Source: Alteromonas sp. BMJM2 (lineage in GTDB: Bacteria; Pseudomonadota; Gammaproteobacteria; Enterobacterales; Alteromonadaceae). Taken from it: a DNA stretch of 64,000 nt. The stretch lies in assembly GCF_027257845.1 (NCBI RefSeq), contig NZ_JAPVOT010000012.1:1-64000 (forward strand). The letters run 5' to 3'. Within the stretch, counting starts at the first letter, position 1; each line of letters begins with the position of its first letter. The notes under the pieces were generated by a model. The model saw nothing but the letters and a program-made list of their open reading frames with translations. It had not been told where the DNA came from and did not search any database. Positions 54,944 through 63,736 of this stretch are shown in pieces. Made by a program: the position numbers and the translations under genes.

Positions 54944-55999
54944 TTAATAGTACACAACCGTGTTTAGGTGCGTTATCGAGTCTTTTGCACTCATGACTTC
55001 TAGTTCAGCATAATCTTGCCCAGAGACCACTGATTTGGCGCTTGTTTTCTCATTAGCATTTGGTATTTCATCTACATGGTCATTTAAGCCTTCAGAACGT
55101 GATGCGCTCAAGGTATAGATATTTAATTCATTCGGTAAAAATACGGGCTGCTTAAATTGACATTCCACTTTCTTGATATCGCCGTTACATACGCGGTTAT
55201 TTTTGTCTAACCCCTGTTGTATCGCTGAATTCTCTGTGGAGACTGTACTTTCCGTACTTTCTGCTTTTGCTTCGCTTGCTACACTCGCTTCAGGTCCTGC
55301 CGCTTCCACAAATTGGGAAATAACACGGGATAACGTCCACATGCCGTGAGCTATGGCATTTTTAAAGCCAAACGCTTTTGCAGAAACCGTCGATAAATGA
55401 ATAGGGTTGTAATCTCCCGAAATAGCAGCATAGCGCCTGCCCGTATCCGCGGTGGCAGAAAGACTGGAGAGGAAATCTCGTTGTTTACTCTCGGTATTTT
55501 CAGCGTTTCTCCCAGCGTTTTTTGACTGAGTACCTCTAGGGGCGACATGTACCGCTTTTACTTTCACCAAGTAGCTACTCACTGCTTTGTAAACACGCTT
55601 TGAGCTTTGAAATGCTTCAAGTAAAACATCAATCTCCCAGCCCCTTGAATGGGGTCGAACGTCACTAAACCGAACTCGGCATTCAATAGACTCAGAAAGA
55701 TTACAATGCTCAAAAATCTCCACCGCATTGGCACAATGGATTAAGCCCAACAGCGGAAAAGGGCTCTGTTTGTCTAATAGGCAGCGCATTTGCAATGGAA
55801 GAGAAAGCATTTGCAAGTACAGTGGATGCACATGCTCACTGACTGGCCAAGCGACTTCTTGGCAAAATTTACTATAGTGTTTATTGTCTATGCTAAGGGT
55901 TTTGGTATAAATCCGTTGCGGCAACCGAGGAGGTTTGAACTGCATCAACTGTCGCTTGTCAACACGCTTGAATAGCGATTTAGTATATTCACGAAACAT
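54944..55999 (-). CDS. MaoC-like (hot-dog fold) dehydratase
   Basis: A 351-residue protein with the hydratase-2/MaoC motif at 189-222 (YAAISGDYNPIHLS, AFGFKNAIAHGMW); the Asp-x-Asn-Pro-x-His pattern is the catalytic signature. The N-terminal half (about 20-150) looks like a second, degenerate hot-dog domain. A low-complexity Glu/Ala/Ser/Thr-rich segment lies at about 235-268 inside the catalytic domain, and another charged linker at about 155-180. Probably acts on acyl thioesters in fatty-acid metabolism; exact substrate unknown. The start overlaps ygfX by 11 bp on the same strand, so the two are cotranscribed. Confidence 0.75.
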   Translation of the reverse strand: MFREYTKSLFKRVDKRQLMQFKPPRLPQRIYTKTLSIDNKHYSKFCQEVAWPVSEHVHPLYLQMLSLPLQMRCLLDKQSPFPLLGLIHCANAVEIFEHCNLSESIECRVRFSDVRPHSRGWEIDVLLEAFQSSKRVYKAVSSYLVKVKAVHVAPRGTQSKNAGRNAENTESKQRDFLSSLSATADTGRRYAAISGDYNPIHLSTVSAKAFGFKNAIAHGMWTLSRVISQFVEAAGPEASVASEAKAESTESTVSTENSAIQQGLDKNNRVCNGDIKKVECQFKQPVFLPNELNIYTLSASRSEGLNDHVDEIPNANEKTSAKSVVSGQDYAELEVMSAKDSITHLNTVVYY

Positions 56000-56510
56000 T
56001 CATTGTGTCCCTAAGTCCATATCCTTTTCTGACATAAATTACCGCTCTACATAATCTGCGGTAATCACGCTCAGAACATTCGTTTTTAAGTACCCAGCAA
56101 AAGTGAGCATATCCTCTGTCGGACCATTTCCGTTTTGCTTGAGTCATTTCCAAAGAAATTCCCCAAGGGTAAAGCTGAGAGGCACCGTGAAGTTGAAACG
56201 CATCATTAGTGCGAGAGGAAATGACCCCGTATCTTATGAGTGTGGTAAACGAGTCACTTGAAACACCATCTACAATATTAACAACGCCTTCGTTTGACAA
56301 CATCAAATTCAATTCATTTGAAATCAAGCCGTTCCGTGACTTACTTTGAAAAGATAAGCACATCCATAAAAGAAGCGGGAAAAGAAAAAGCGTAGTAAGA
56401 GTGGTTTCGTTTACCCACGTCAATAGATTAGGTGGCAAACATTGCAATATCAATAACAATAGAACACAGAGTGTGACGCGATTGAACGCCACTCTCCAAG
56501 ATGAATACAT
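55989..56510 (-). CDS. ygfX: YgfX-like inner-membrane protein (CptA family)
   Basis: A 173-residue protein (from the ATG at 56510) with two transmembrane helices at about 12-28 and 37-53, then a cytoplasmic domain. Sequence is diverged from E. coli YgfX; the call rests on the adjacency to sdhE, the two-helix N-terminus and the C-terminal YxHFCWVLKNECSERDYRRL block. In E. coli YgfX has been reported as a toxin acting on cytoskeleton proteins with SdhE as partner; that role is disputed. A GTG at 56534 inside sdhE is an alternative start. Confidence 0.65.
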   Translation of the reverse strand: MYSSWRVAFNRVTLCVLLLLILQCLPPNLLTWVNETTLTTLFLFPLLLWMCLSFQSKSRNGLISNELNLMLSNEGVVNIVDGVSSDSFTTLIRYGVISSRTNDAFQLHGASQLYPWGISLEMTQAKRKWSDRGYAHFCWVLKNECSERDYRRLCRAVIYVRKGYGLRDTMNVS

Positions 56511-56520
56511 TATGTGTATT

Positions 56521-56772
56521 CTATACTTTGACACGATTGACGACGGTTGAAATCATCGCAGCAAGCTCTGGATCGTCACACTTTTGATGGCCCATTATCC
56601 ACGCGAACAAATCAGGATCGTCGCTTGTTAGTAAACGCTCGAAGGTGACTTTTTCTTCGTAGCTTAATTCGTCAAACGCTTGCTCTACAAAAGGCAGTAA
56701 TAATACATCTAGTTCAAGCATGCCACGGCGGCATGCCCACTTTAATCTCGCTAATCGTTTGGGTTCAAACAT
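56521..56772 (-). CDS. sdhE: FAD assembly factor SdhE
   Basis: Small protein that promotes covalent flavinylation of succinate dehydrogenase and fumarate reductase. The conserved RxxWxCRRGMLELD core is present (LKWACRRGMLELD), followed by FERLLTSDDPDLFAWIMG. From the ATG at 56772 it has 83 residues, matching E. coli SdhE (88); the frame is open to 56799. GAGG lies 11 bases upstream. It heads sdhE-ygfX-maoC-like; divergent from ygfZ, a conserved pairing. Confidence 0.93.
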   Translation of the reverse strand: MFEPKRLARLKWACRRGMLELDVLLLPFVEQAFDELSYEEKVTFERLLTSDDPDLFAWIMGHQKCDDPELAAMISTVVNRVKV

Positions 56773-56867
56773 ATATTCTTTAACCTCAATTGTTATCATT
56801 AAATAATACCACGCGCATCATAGTAGGATCACTGCTCTTTTGGTCTGATAAGCAAACTAACACTAAC

Positions 56868-57055
56868 TTATACCAGTCCGCATAGATAATTACCCGCCCA
56901 ACGAGACTTAAAATGCTCGTAATCGCGGCGTGTTACCGCAGGTGCAGTAGTTCTACATCAAGGTGACACCACAAAGAGTACGGACATTTTAAACTCGCCC
57001 TTCGCGAAGGTCTGCCAAGTTCTGAGTGGGTAATTATCTATGCGGACAGGTATTA
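56868..57055. mobile_element. 188-bp inverted-repeat element, MITE-like
   Basis: The left arm (56868-56897) and the right arm (57026-57055, read in reverse complement) match at 27 of 30 positions, with an unbroken 19-bp core TCCGCATAGATAATTACCC. About 128 bp lie between. Inner parts also pair weakly (ACTTAAAATG near 56905 with CATTTTAAAC near 56984), and a perfect 12-bp palindrome CCTTCGCGAAGG is at 56999-57010. No coding frame is present. The structure fits a non-autonomous mobile element or a long structured RNA. No target-site duplication is certain. It occupies most of the gap between sdhE and ygfZ. Confidence 0.65.
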
Positions 57056-57150
57056 ACGTAAAGAATTTACGACTGGTGGCCACCTCCCCCTTGATAAATC
57101 GCCGTTTTGCCATACTTTGACACTATACGTTTTTTAAAAAGAGCTCGGTT

Positions 57151-58164
57151 ATGTCTTTAACAACGCTAGATGCACTACCACAACATTATGCCGTAACGCT
57201 TGGCAGCACTATGGTCATATCATTAGAAGGCGAGCAAGCAGACAGCTATCTGCAGGGGCAACTCACTGTTAACATCAACAAATTAGATGACAAAACAGTA
57301 CGTCACTACGCCCACTGTGATAACAAGGGCAAAACATGGTCAACAGGTTATCTTGCTCGGTTTGGCTCAAAAATACTGCTACTGACTAATGAAGACGCTG
57401 GTGCACGTACCCTGGCTGAGCTCAATAAGTACGGCGTATTTTCAAAAGTAGACATCGTTGATAGCAGCAGCGATTTCAATGCTTTTTTTGTTTCAGGCAA
57501 TGAGGCGGTAGCCCTTTTAGGTAAACATTTCTCTGACGTGTCTTTAGATGAAGCCGATAGCGACGGTTCTCTTATTAGCTATCAAAGCGAATATGGGCTT
57601 TGCTTTAAAACCGATACCGCGCAACAGGGTTACTTCGCAGTTCTGCACCAACAAGCTAGCGACGACGTTAAAGCAAACATAGCCAAGAACGCACTTCCCT
57701 GTTATGCACAATCGGTGTTTGACGCCATAAAAATTGTTAATGCCCACGCGGCAGTCAACGGAAGTACAGTGGGTGAATATGTACCCCAAATGCTAAATGT
57801 ACACGCCCTTAATGCCATTGATTTTGATAAAGGTTGCTACATGGGCCAAGAAGTGGTGGCGAGAACCCGTTTTTTAGGGAAGAACAAACGTGCTGCATTC
57901 AGCTTTTGTGTTGATGGTAATGTTGAGGTGTCTGCAGGAGATACTATTGAGAAGCAACTTGGCGATAATTGGCGAAGAGCCGGCGTGGTAACAAGCGTTG
58001 CCTGTTTAGGTAATGAAACTCACTTTATGGCGGTACTTCCTAACGATACCACACCACAAGATTTACACAGGTTGGCTGATAATGAGACTGTAACCTGTTA
58101 CCCTAGTGCGCTGCCTTACAGTATTGAGCAACAGGCCAGCAACATCATAAAGAAACGTCGCTGA
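57151..58164 (+). CDS. ygfZ: tRNA-modifying / Fe-S repair protein YgfZ (folate-binding)
   Basis: Folate-dependent protein that supports certain Fe-S enzymes and MiaB-type tRNA modification. The family signature is KGCYMGQEVVAR (about 227-238) with the conserved Cys. The aminomethyltransferase-like fold is seen from QGQLTVNINKL on. 337 residues, typical (E. coli 326). Divergent from sdhE, the standard arrangement. The promoter must lie inside or just after the inverted-repeat element, since only 95 bp separate them. Confidence 0.94.
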   Translation: MSLTTLDALPQHYAVTLGSTMVISLEGEQADSYLQGQLTVNINKLDDKTVRHYAHCDNKGKTWSTGYLARFGSKILLLTNEDAGARTLAELNKYGVFSKVDIVDSSSDFNAFFVSGNEAVALLGKHFSDVSLDEADSDGSLISYQSEYGLCFKTDTAQQGYFAVLHQQASDDVKANIAKNALPCYAQSVFDAIKIVNAHAAVNGSTVGEYVPQMLNVHALNAIDFDKGCYMGQEVVARTRFLGKNKRAAFSFCVDGNVEVSAGDTIEKQLGDNWRRAGVVTSVACLGNETHFMAVLPNDTTPQDLHRLADNETVTCYPSALPYSIEQQASNIIKKRR

Positions 58165-58219
58165 TTTGTAAGGCAACGATTTACATTCATTACCCACATG
58201 GGAAAACTTAGGATTTTAT

Positions 58220-58705
58220 ATGACTATTACCTCTGATAGCGTTGTAACACTTCACTATACTGTTTCAACCGAAGATGGAACCACATTGGATTCTTCTGAA
58301 GGAAAAGAACCGCTAGTCGTGTTGCTTGGTCAACGCTTCCTTATTGAGGGACTAGAAGACGCATTAATTGGAAAAGACAAAGACGATAGCTTCAATGTTT
58401 CTATCGAGCCTGAAAAAGCATACGGAGAGCGTGTAGACGAGTTAGTTCAAACCGTTCCTCGCTCAATGTTTGAAGGTACCGAAGTTGAAGTAGGTATGTC
58501 TTTCCGCGCGACCACGCCACAAGGCGAGCAATCTGTAATCATCATTGAAACTAGTGATGAAGAAGTGGTTGTTGATGGCAACCATCCTTTAGCCGGTATT
58601 CCGTTGACCTTCGACGTTAACGTAGTAGATATTCGAGAAGCTACAGAACAAGAGCGTGAGCACGGCCACGTGCATGGACCTCAAGGTTGTGGACACGACC
58701 ACTAA
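58220..58705 (+). CDS. slyD: FKBP-type peptidyl-prolyl isomerase, SlyD-like
   Basis: A 161-residue peptidyl-prolyl isomerase/metal chaperone. The FKBP domain is split by an IF insert as in SlyD (SVVTLHYTVSTEDGT, EGLEDALIGKDKDD, then EVVVDGNHPLAGIPLTFDV). The tail HGHVHGPQGCGHDH is His-rich and shorter than the metal-binding tail of E. coli SlyD, so metal binding is probably weaker. AGGAT precedes the ATG. Terminator at 58729-58753. Confidence 0.9.
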   Translation: MTITSDSVVTLHYTVSTEDGTTLDSSEGKEPLVVLLGQRFLIEGLEDALIGKDKDDSFNVSIEPEKAYGERVDELVQTVPRSMFEGTEVEVGMSFRATTPQGEQSVIIIETSDEEVVVDGNHPLAGIPLTFDVNVVDIREATEQEREHGHVHGPQGCGHDH

Positions 58706-58728
58706 GGCATTCGCCTATATAAAATAAC

Positions 58729-58753
58729 AAAGGGAGCATTAAGCTCCCTTTTT
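58729..58753. terminator. Intrinsic terminator between slyD and glnB
   Basis: AAAGGGAGC (58729-58737) pairs with GCTCCCTTT (58743-58751) around ATTAA, with T residues continuing on the right and A residues on the left. It serves convergent slyD and glnB. Confidence 0.85.
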
Positions 58754-58778
58754 AACGCTGTTTAACCGCTTCACTCAA

Positions 58779-59959
<1,181 letters not shown>

Positions 59960-60219
59960 AATATCCACGTGTTTTTAAGCGTCTTAGTCGTTGAGTTTAC
60001 GATATTATCCGTATAGATGTTAGTGGTAAGATTAAAAGCCACGGTTTATCGTAGAACGTGTAGTAAGCCTAACGTAAAGGTGTATAGCGAATCATGCTAT
60101 ATAGAAATAATCTATACGCTATAGACTTCGTTTTAGTGTACGCTAAAGATTAGTGTTTTTGTTTATCAAATTCTGCATAATGAATTAAAAAAGTGTCAGA
60201 TTTTAAACGAGAGCTTTAA

Positions 60220-60807
60220 GTGAACAAGATAAAAAGTCGAATGAAAAATAATAAGAAAATTTCAGTGAACCAAGCAGGTCTTACCTTACTTGAACTGCTA
60301 ATTGCTATATCCATTGTTGCCATACTGCTAACAACGGTTGCGCCTGCGATACAGAGTATAGTTATAACAAGTAGAATTACTGCAGACCTCAATACCTTGA
60401 GCGCGGTAGCACAACGTGCTCGATTTACTGCAGTAGATGAGCAATCTAACGTGGTTATGTGCCCCACTACAAATTACGAAAGCTGCGTGAGCAGTTGGAA
60501 GAACGCTACCATGATTTTCGTCGATGAGAATGGCAACGGCTCTCGCGATACCTCAGAACCCCTCATCACAACCAGCGACCCGCTCAATAACGCGAATACG
60601 ATTTACGGTATATCAGGAGCTATTACCTTCAATGAGCAAGGCGGTATTAGCCAAGCTGCTACCATTACGGTGTGCCCGAAAGATAATAACAGTAAATATG
60701 CGTCTGCACTGATTCTTTCCTTGTATGGCCGTATTGCAGTAGCAATAGACAGTGATGGCGATGGTACAAAAGAAGATTTAACTGGCACGGATTTGTCCTG
60801 TTCATAA
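60220..60807 (+). CDS. Minor pilin, GspH/FimT family
   Basis: A 195-residue prepilin. The leader ends QAG and is followed by the hydrophobic LTLLELLIAISIVAILLTTV helix with the conserved Glu5; cleavage would be at Gly-Leu. The globular part has the FimT motif VVMCPT, then IFVDENGNGSRD and a C-terminal SDGDGTKEDL. The start is GTG at 60220, with AGAG six bases upstream; an ATG at 60241 is an alternative. Likely primes type IV pilus assembly. First gene of the minor-pilin cluster. Confidence 0.85.
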   Translation: MNKIKSRMKNNKKISVNQAGLTLLELLIAISIVAILLTTVAPAIQSIVITSRITADLNTLSAVAQRARFTAVDEQSNVVMCPTTNYESCVSSWKNATMIFVDENGNGSRDTSEPLITTSDPLNNANTIYGISGAITFNEQGGISQAATITVCPKDNNSKYASALILSLYGRIAVAIDSDGDGTKEDLTGTDLSCS

Positions 60808-60829
60808 ATGAGGGCTATTTCCACACGCT

Positions 60830-61213
60830 CTAATTCGCTAACCAACACTGCCGAGGCAACAAGGCCGTGTTGGTGACAATAAGCTTGCGACATGGGGCAT
60901 TGATATCAAAATAAGTGAGCTCGACCTCGTACTCGTAGTGGGTCGTACTGCTCGTTACTTCCGTTATTTCTACTCCGCCAGTATCTATGGCAGGTAACTG
61001 TGATAAAGAAACAAATACACCGCCACTTAGCCAATGGCGCGACTGAATTGACTGAAGCTTTATGATATGACTTTTCGCCGCATATCTAGATGCTACCTTT
61101 TTTCCTAATTGATAAGAGTGTAACGTCAGTGTGGTTAAAATACCCACAACACTCAATACAATTAACAACTCAATCAGGGTAACCCCTCTTCTCTTAAAAT
61201 AATTACCTTCCAT
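60830..61213 (-). CDS. PilE-like type IV pilin on the opposite strand of the minor-pilin cluster
   Basis: A 127-residue prepilin from the ATG at 61213. The short basic leader MEGNYFKRRG is followed by VTLIELLIVLSVVGILTTL with Glu5. Cleavage is at Gly-Val, rather than the usual Gly-Phe. The C-terminal part holds two cysteines (APCRKLIV, RQCWLAN), as in PilE-type pilins where they form the disulfide D-region. The frame is open to 61294, but residues upstream of the leader do not look like a prepilin. It is antisense to its neighbours, starting 79 bp from the next plus-strand gene and ending 22 bp from the previous one. Confidence 0.8.
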   Translation of the reverse strand: MEGNYFKRRGVTLIELLIVLSVVGILTTLTLHSYQLGKKVASRYAAKSHIIKLQSIQSRHWLSGGVFVSLSQLPAIDTGGVEITEVTSSTTHYEYEVELTYFDINAPCRKLIVTNTALLPRQCWLAN

Positions 61214-61292
61214 AGTACAGATTACCTGCGGCTCAGTTTCCCTATAGATTAACCCTATCAATTCACCCTCTTTGGCATAACCGACCGTTAGC

Positions 61293-61829
61293 ATGGTTTA
61301 TAACAACGCCGTTAAATATAGACAGCATATAAGTGGCCTAACGCTATTGGAGTTAATGGTCGCAATCTCCATTTTAATTATTACGCTACTTTTAGCTGTG
61401 CCTTCTTTTGCCAAGTGGCACGAGGGAAATAGGTTTAAGCACGCACTGCGTCATGTCAGTAACCTCGCTGAAACAGCAAAAGCAGTAGCCGTAACCTCAC
61501 AATCGAACGTTTCATTTGTGGTAGACGTTAGCGCTGGTCAATGTGCGGGGAGCAGTCGTCTAGCAGAATGCGATTGTGCAACGGCCAACGCCTGTCATAT
61601 TGATGGAAAAGAATACGCATTCTTAGCGATGCAATCAGGCATTACGCTGCTAACTGCTAACAATGAAAATCGCGTGGTCACATTTACTCATTTCGGAGCA
61701 GTGAGCTTTGGGCATAACACAACAATTACCGTTAAAAGCTCGTCTCACTCTGGCGAGGTGGTGATAAGTCCACTGGGGCGAATAAAACACTGCTCTACTA
61801 CCAGTTTAAGTGGTGTAGCCACATGTTAA
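61293..61829 (+). CDS. Minor pilin, GspH/FimT family (second)
   Basis: A 178-residue prepilin. The leader ends HISG, followed by LTLLELMVAISILIITLLLA with Glu5. The globular part has SNLAETAKAVAVTSQSNVSF typical of FimT and the cysteine-rich stretch AECDCATANAC. It is a paralogue of the first FimT gene in family terms. The stop overlaps the next gene's start by 7 bp. No strong ribosome binding site is visible. Confidence 0.85.
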   Translation: MVYNNAVKYRQHISGLTLLELMVAISILIITLLLAVPSFAKWHEGNRFKHALRHVSNLAETAKAVAVTSQSNVSFVVDVSAGQCAGSSRLAECDCATANACHIDGKEYAFLAMQSGITLLTANNENRVVTFTHFGAVSFGHNTTITVKSSSHSGEVVISPLGRIKHCSTTSLSGVATC

Positions 61830-62419
61830 CATCTAAGGGGTTTAGCCTAGTTGAGCTACTTGTGGCCACGTGCATAGCCAGCGCATTAATGGTTTTTGCG
61901 TCCCGTCATACTGCATTTTTTTACAGTGCGCTCTTAAAAGTTCAGCACACGGTCGCCATCGAAGCCGAGTTTCAGGCGCTGCGGCATGTTATCACAGCTC
62001 ACCTTGAACGAGCAGGTTATGTACAACAACCGATATCTACTCAACTTGCTGTTTCTAATGCAAACCTGCCAACTGTTGATATTGCTAGTTTTGGCACTGA
62101 GGCACTAAATAGCTGCTTTACCTTTTCCTACGATCAGAATGATGATGGTGTTATTACACTCACACCTACTGAGCTTTTTGGTTTTAGGTTGCGAGAGGAC
62201 GCTATTGAATACAGCGTTGCTAACCGAAGTTGTTCACAAACCCATTGGCAGGATTTAACTGACACTAACGATGTTCACATTAGCGAATTCTCAATCACTC
62301 CTTTAAACGCAAGCGGATGGGGAGTGACTTATGAAATCGTTGTCAAAGGATCAAGCAGCGTCTTTTATGGTATTGAAGCCTCTACAACATTTGTGGTGGA
62401 GGTAGCGAATGTTCAGTAG
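61823..62419 (+). CDS. Minor pilin, PilW-like
   Basis: A 198-residue prepilin with a very short leader (MLTSKG) and FSLVELLVATCIASALMVF helix with Glu5, cleaved at Gly-Phe. Size and position after FimT suggest PilW, but the match is weak (AHLERAGYVQQP resembles PilW/GspJ). It overlaps the FimT gene by 7 bp and the following gene by 11 bp, so the cluster is one transcript. Confidence 0.72.
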   Translation: MLTSKGFSLVELLVATCIASALMVFASRHTAFFYSALLKVQHTVAIEAEFQALRHVITAHLERAGYVQQPISTQLAVSNANLPTVDIASFGTEALNSCFTFSYDQNDDGVITLTPTELFGFRLREDAIEYSVANRSCSQTHWQDLTDTNDVHISEFSITPLNASGWGVTYEIVVKGSSSVFYGIEASTTFVVEVANVQ

Positions 62420-63335
62420 CGCTTCATCAAAAGACACTTTATTGCTATCTCCAAGATTCATTGCCAGAGCATTTATCGCTTGCAAGCAACAACAGCGAGG
62501 AGTGTTTATTATTTCGTCCGTTCTTGTGTTACTGGGTATTGCAGCATTTGCCCTAACGAGTGTTACCGTTGCCGTAAGTGACTTTCGAACAGTACGGGAA
62601 ACTATGCTCGCTACCCAAGACCACTATTTAGACGTCAAAAAAGAGATGCGCAATATTAGTTCTCAGCTTCGTACTACACTTCCATCAAACGTCACTACAA
62701 GTAATTCTTCTGTCGCTCACTCTATTATACCCAGTGATTTTCATGGTGCTAACTTTCAAGCGGTTAAAGCTTTCGACATAACACTACATCACACTCAAAG
62801 TAATACCAGCGTTAAACAACGATTTGTACGATACCCATCTTTTATTAATGTACCCACTACGCTACAGGCCAGCGCACCAGACATAAACCTCACCCAGTGG
62901 CTTTTTAACAGAAGTTCTTCTGCACTACTGCCAAAATATTTTCCACTGAGTGTTGTTGCAAATTCATGCACTGATTTAGAAGAGGCAACCATGCATTGGA
63001 TAAATGGGGATTGTGAACTTAACAACAACGACGTAGACCACAGCAGCAGTGTAAATCCTATGCTGCTTGTGATTAAAAATGGTCATTTGACTGTGTTAAA
63101 CGGCACTTCTTTTTACGGCGTGGTCATTTTATTGTCAGACGATGGTAATGTTTACTCTGCGACTGTGAAACAAGGTGCAAGTATAAAAGGGGCGCTAACC
63201 TCCTCAAATACCATCACGCTGCAAAATGATGGCGCAGTAGACTATTCGTCACAGGTATTACACACGCTTCAGCAAGCACCCAGACTGGCTAAAGTAATTG
63301 CTGTTCCAGGTAGTTGGTTTGCCGAGTTCGAATAA
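62409..63335 (+). CDS. PilX-like minor pilin-associated protein
   Basis: A 308-residue protein with a hydrophobic helix after QQQRG (VFIISSVLVLLGIAAFAL). It lacks Glu5, as PilX and GspK proteins do. The rest is Ser/Thr/Asn-rich with no motif I know; SSNTITLQNDGAVDYSSQVLHTL near the end could be beta-helical. A role in pilus-tip assembly is inferred from position only. The start codon at 62409 is inside the previous gene. Confidence 0.6.
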   Translation: MFSSASSKDTLLLSPRFIARAFIACKQQQRGVFIISSVLVLLGIAAFALTSVTVAVSDFRTVRETMLATQDHYLDVKKEMRNISSQLRTTLPSNVTTSNSSVAHSIIPSDFHGANFQAVKAFDITLHHTQSNTSVKQRFVRYPSFINVPTTLQASAPDINLTQWLFNRSSSALLPKYFPLSVVANSCTDLEEATMHWINGDCELNNNDVDHSSSVNPMLLVIKNGHLTVLNGTSFYGVVILLSDDGNVYSATVKQGASIKGALTSSNTITLQNDGAVDYSSQVLHTLQQAPRLAKVIAVPGSWFAEFE

Positions 63336-63368
63336 AACCCTAAACACGATGTTGAAAGATATAAAATA

Positions 63369-63665
63369 ATGATGAAAACACTGAGCACAATATGTTGTAA
63401 AACCCAACGTCACTTAAATAGAAAGGACATACAACAAGGAGGTGCTTTAATTGAAGTACTTGTAGCAAGCGCCCTATTTTTGTCCGTTACTGTGGGAATG
63501 GTGGGAGCGTTTATTCACACTGAATCACTTTGGGTTGTCATCTATGACAACGAAGTTTCTCGCAACGACAGTATCAACAGTGCGAAAGAGCAAATGATGA
63601 TAAATAGCTATGACCAAACATGGGCCGATGTTCAACAATTAGGCCCTTTTACGTCTATTCCGTAG
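63369..63665 (+). CDS. PilV-like minor pilin, unusually short
   Basis: A 98-residue prepilin. The leader ends QQGG, followed by ALIEVLVASALFLSVTVGMV with Glu4 or Glu5, typical of PilV (LIEVLVA). The whole globular part is only about 60 residues and has no cysteine pair, whereas PilV proteins usually exceed 140 residues. Either a minimal PilV-like pilin or a truncated one. The stop codon at 63663-63665 is clear. Confidence 0.68.
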   Translation: MMKTLSTICCKTQRHLNRKDIQQGGALIEVLVASALFLSVTVGMVGAFIHTESLWVVIYDNEVSRNDSINSAKEQMMINSYDQTWADVQQLGPFTSIP

Positions 63666-63736
63666 CTTATTCTAATATAATATTTGTCTTGGGAGCTCAT
63701 TTTAAGCCCTCTTTGTAAAGCTCTTTATTGAAAGGC

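Noticed and set aside
56521..56799. Longer SdhE start at 56799
   Set aside because: The extra nine residues have no match in the family and that ATG lacks a ribosome binding site; the internal ATG at 56772 is preferred.
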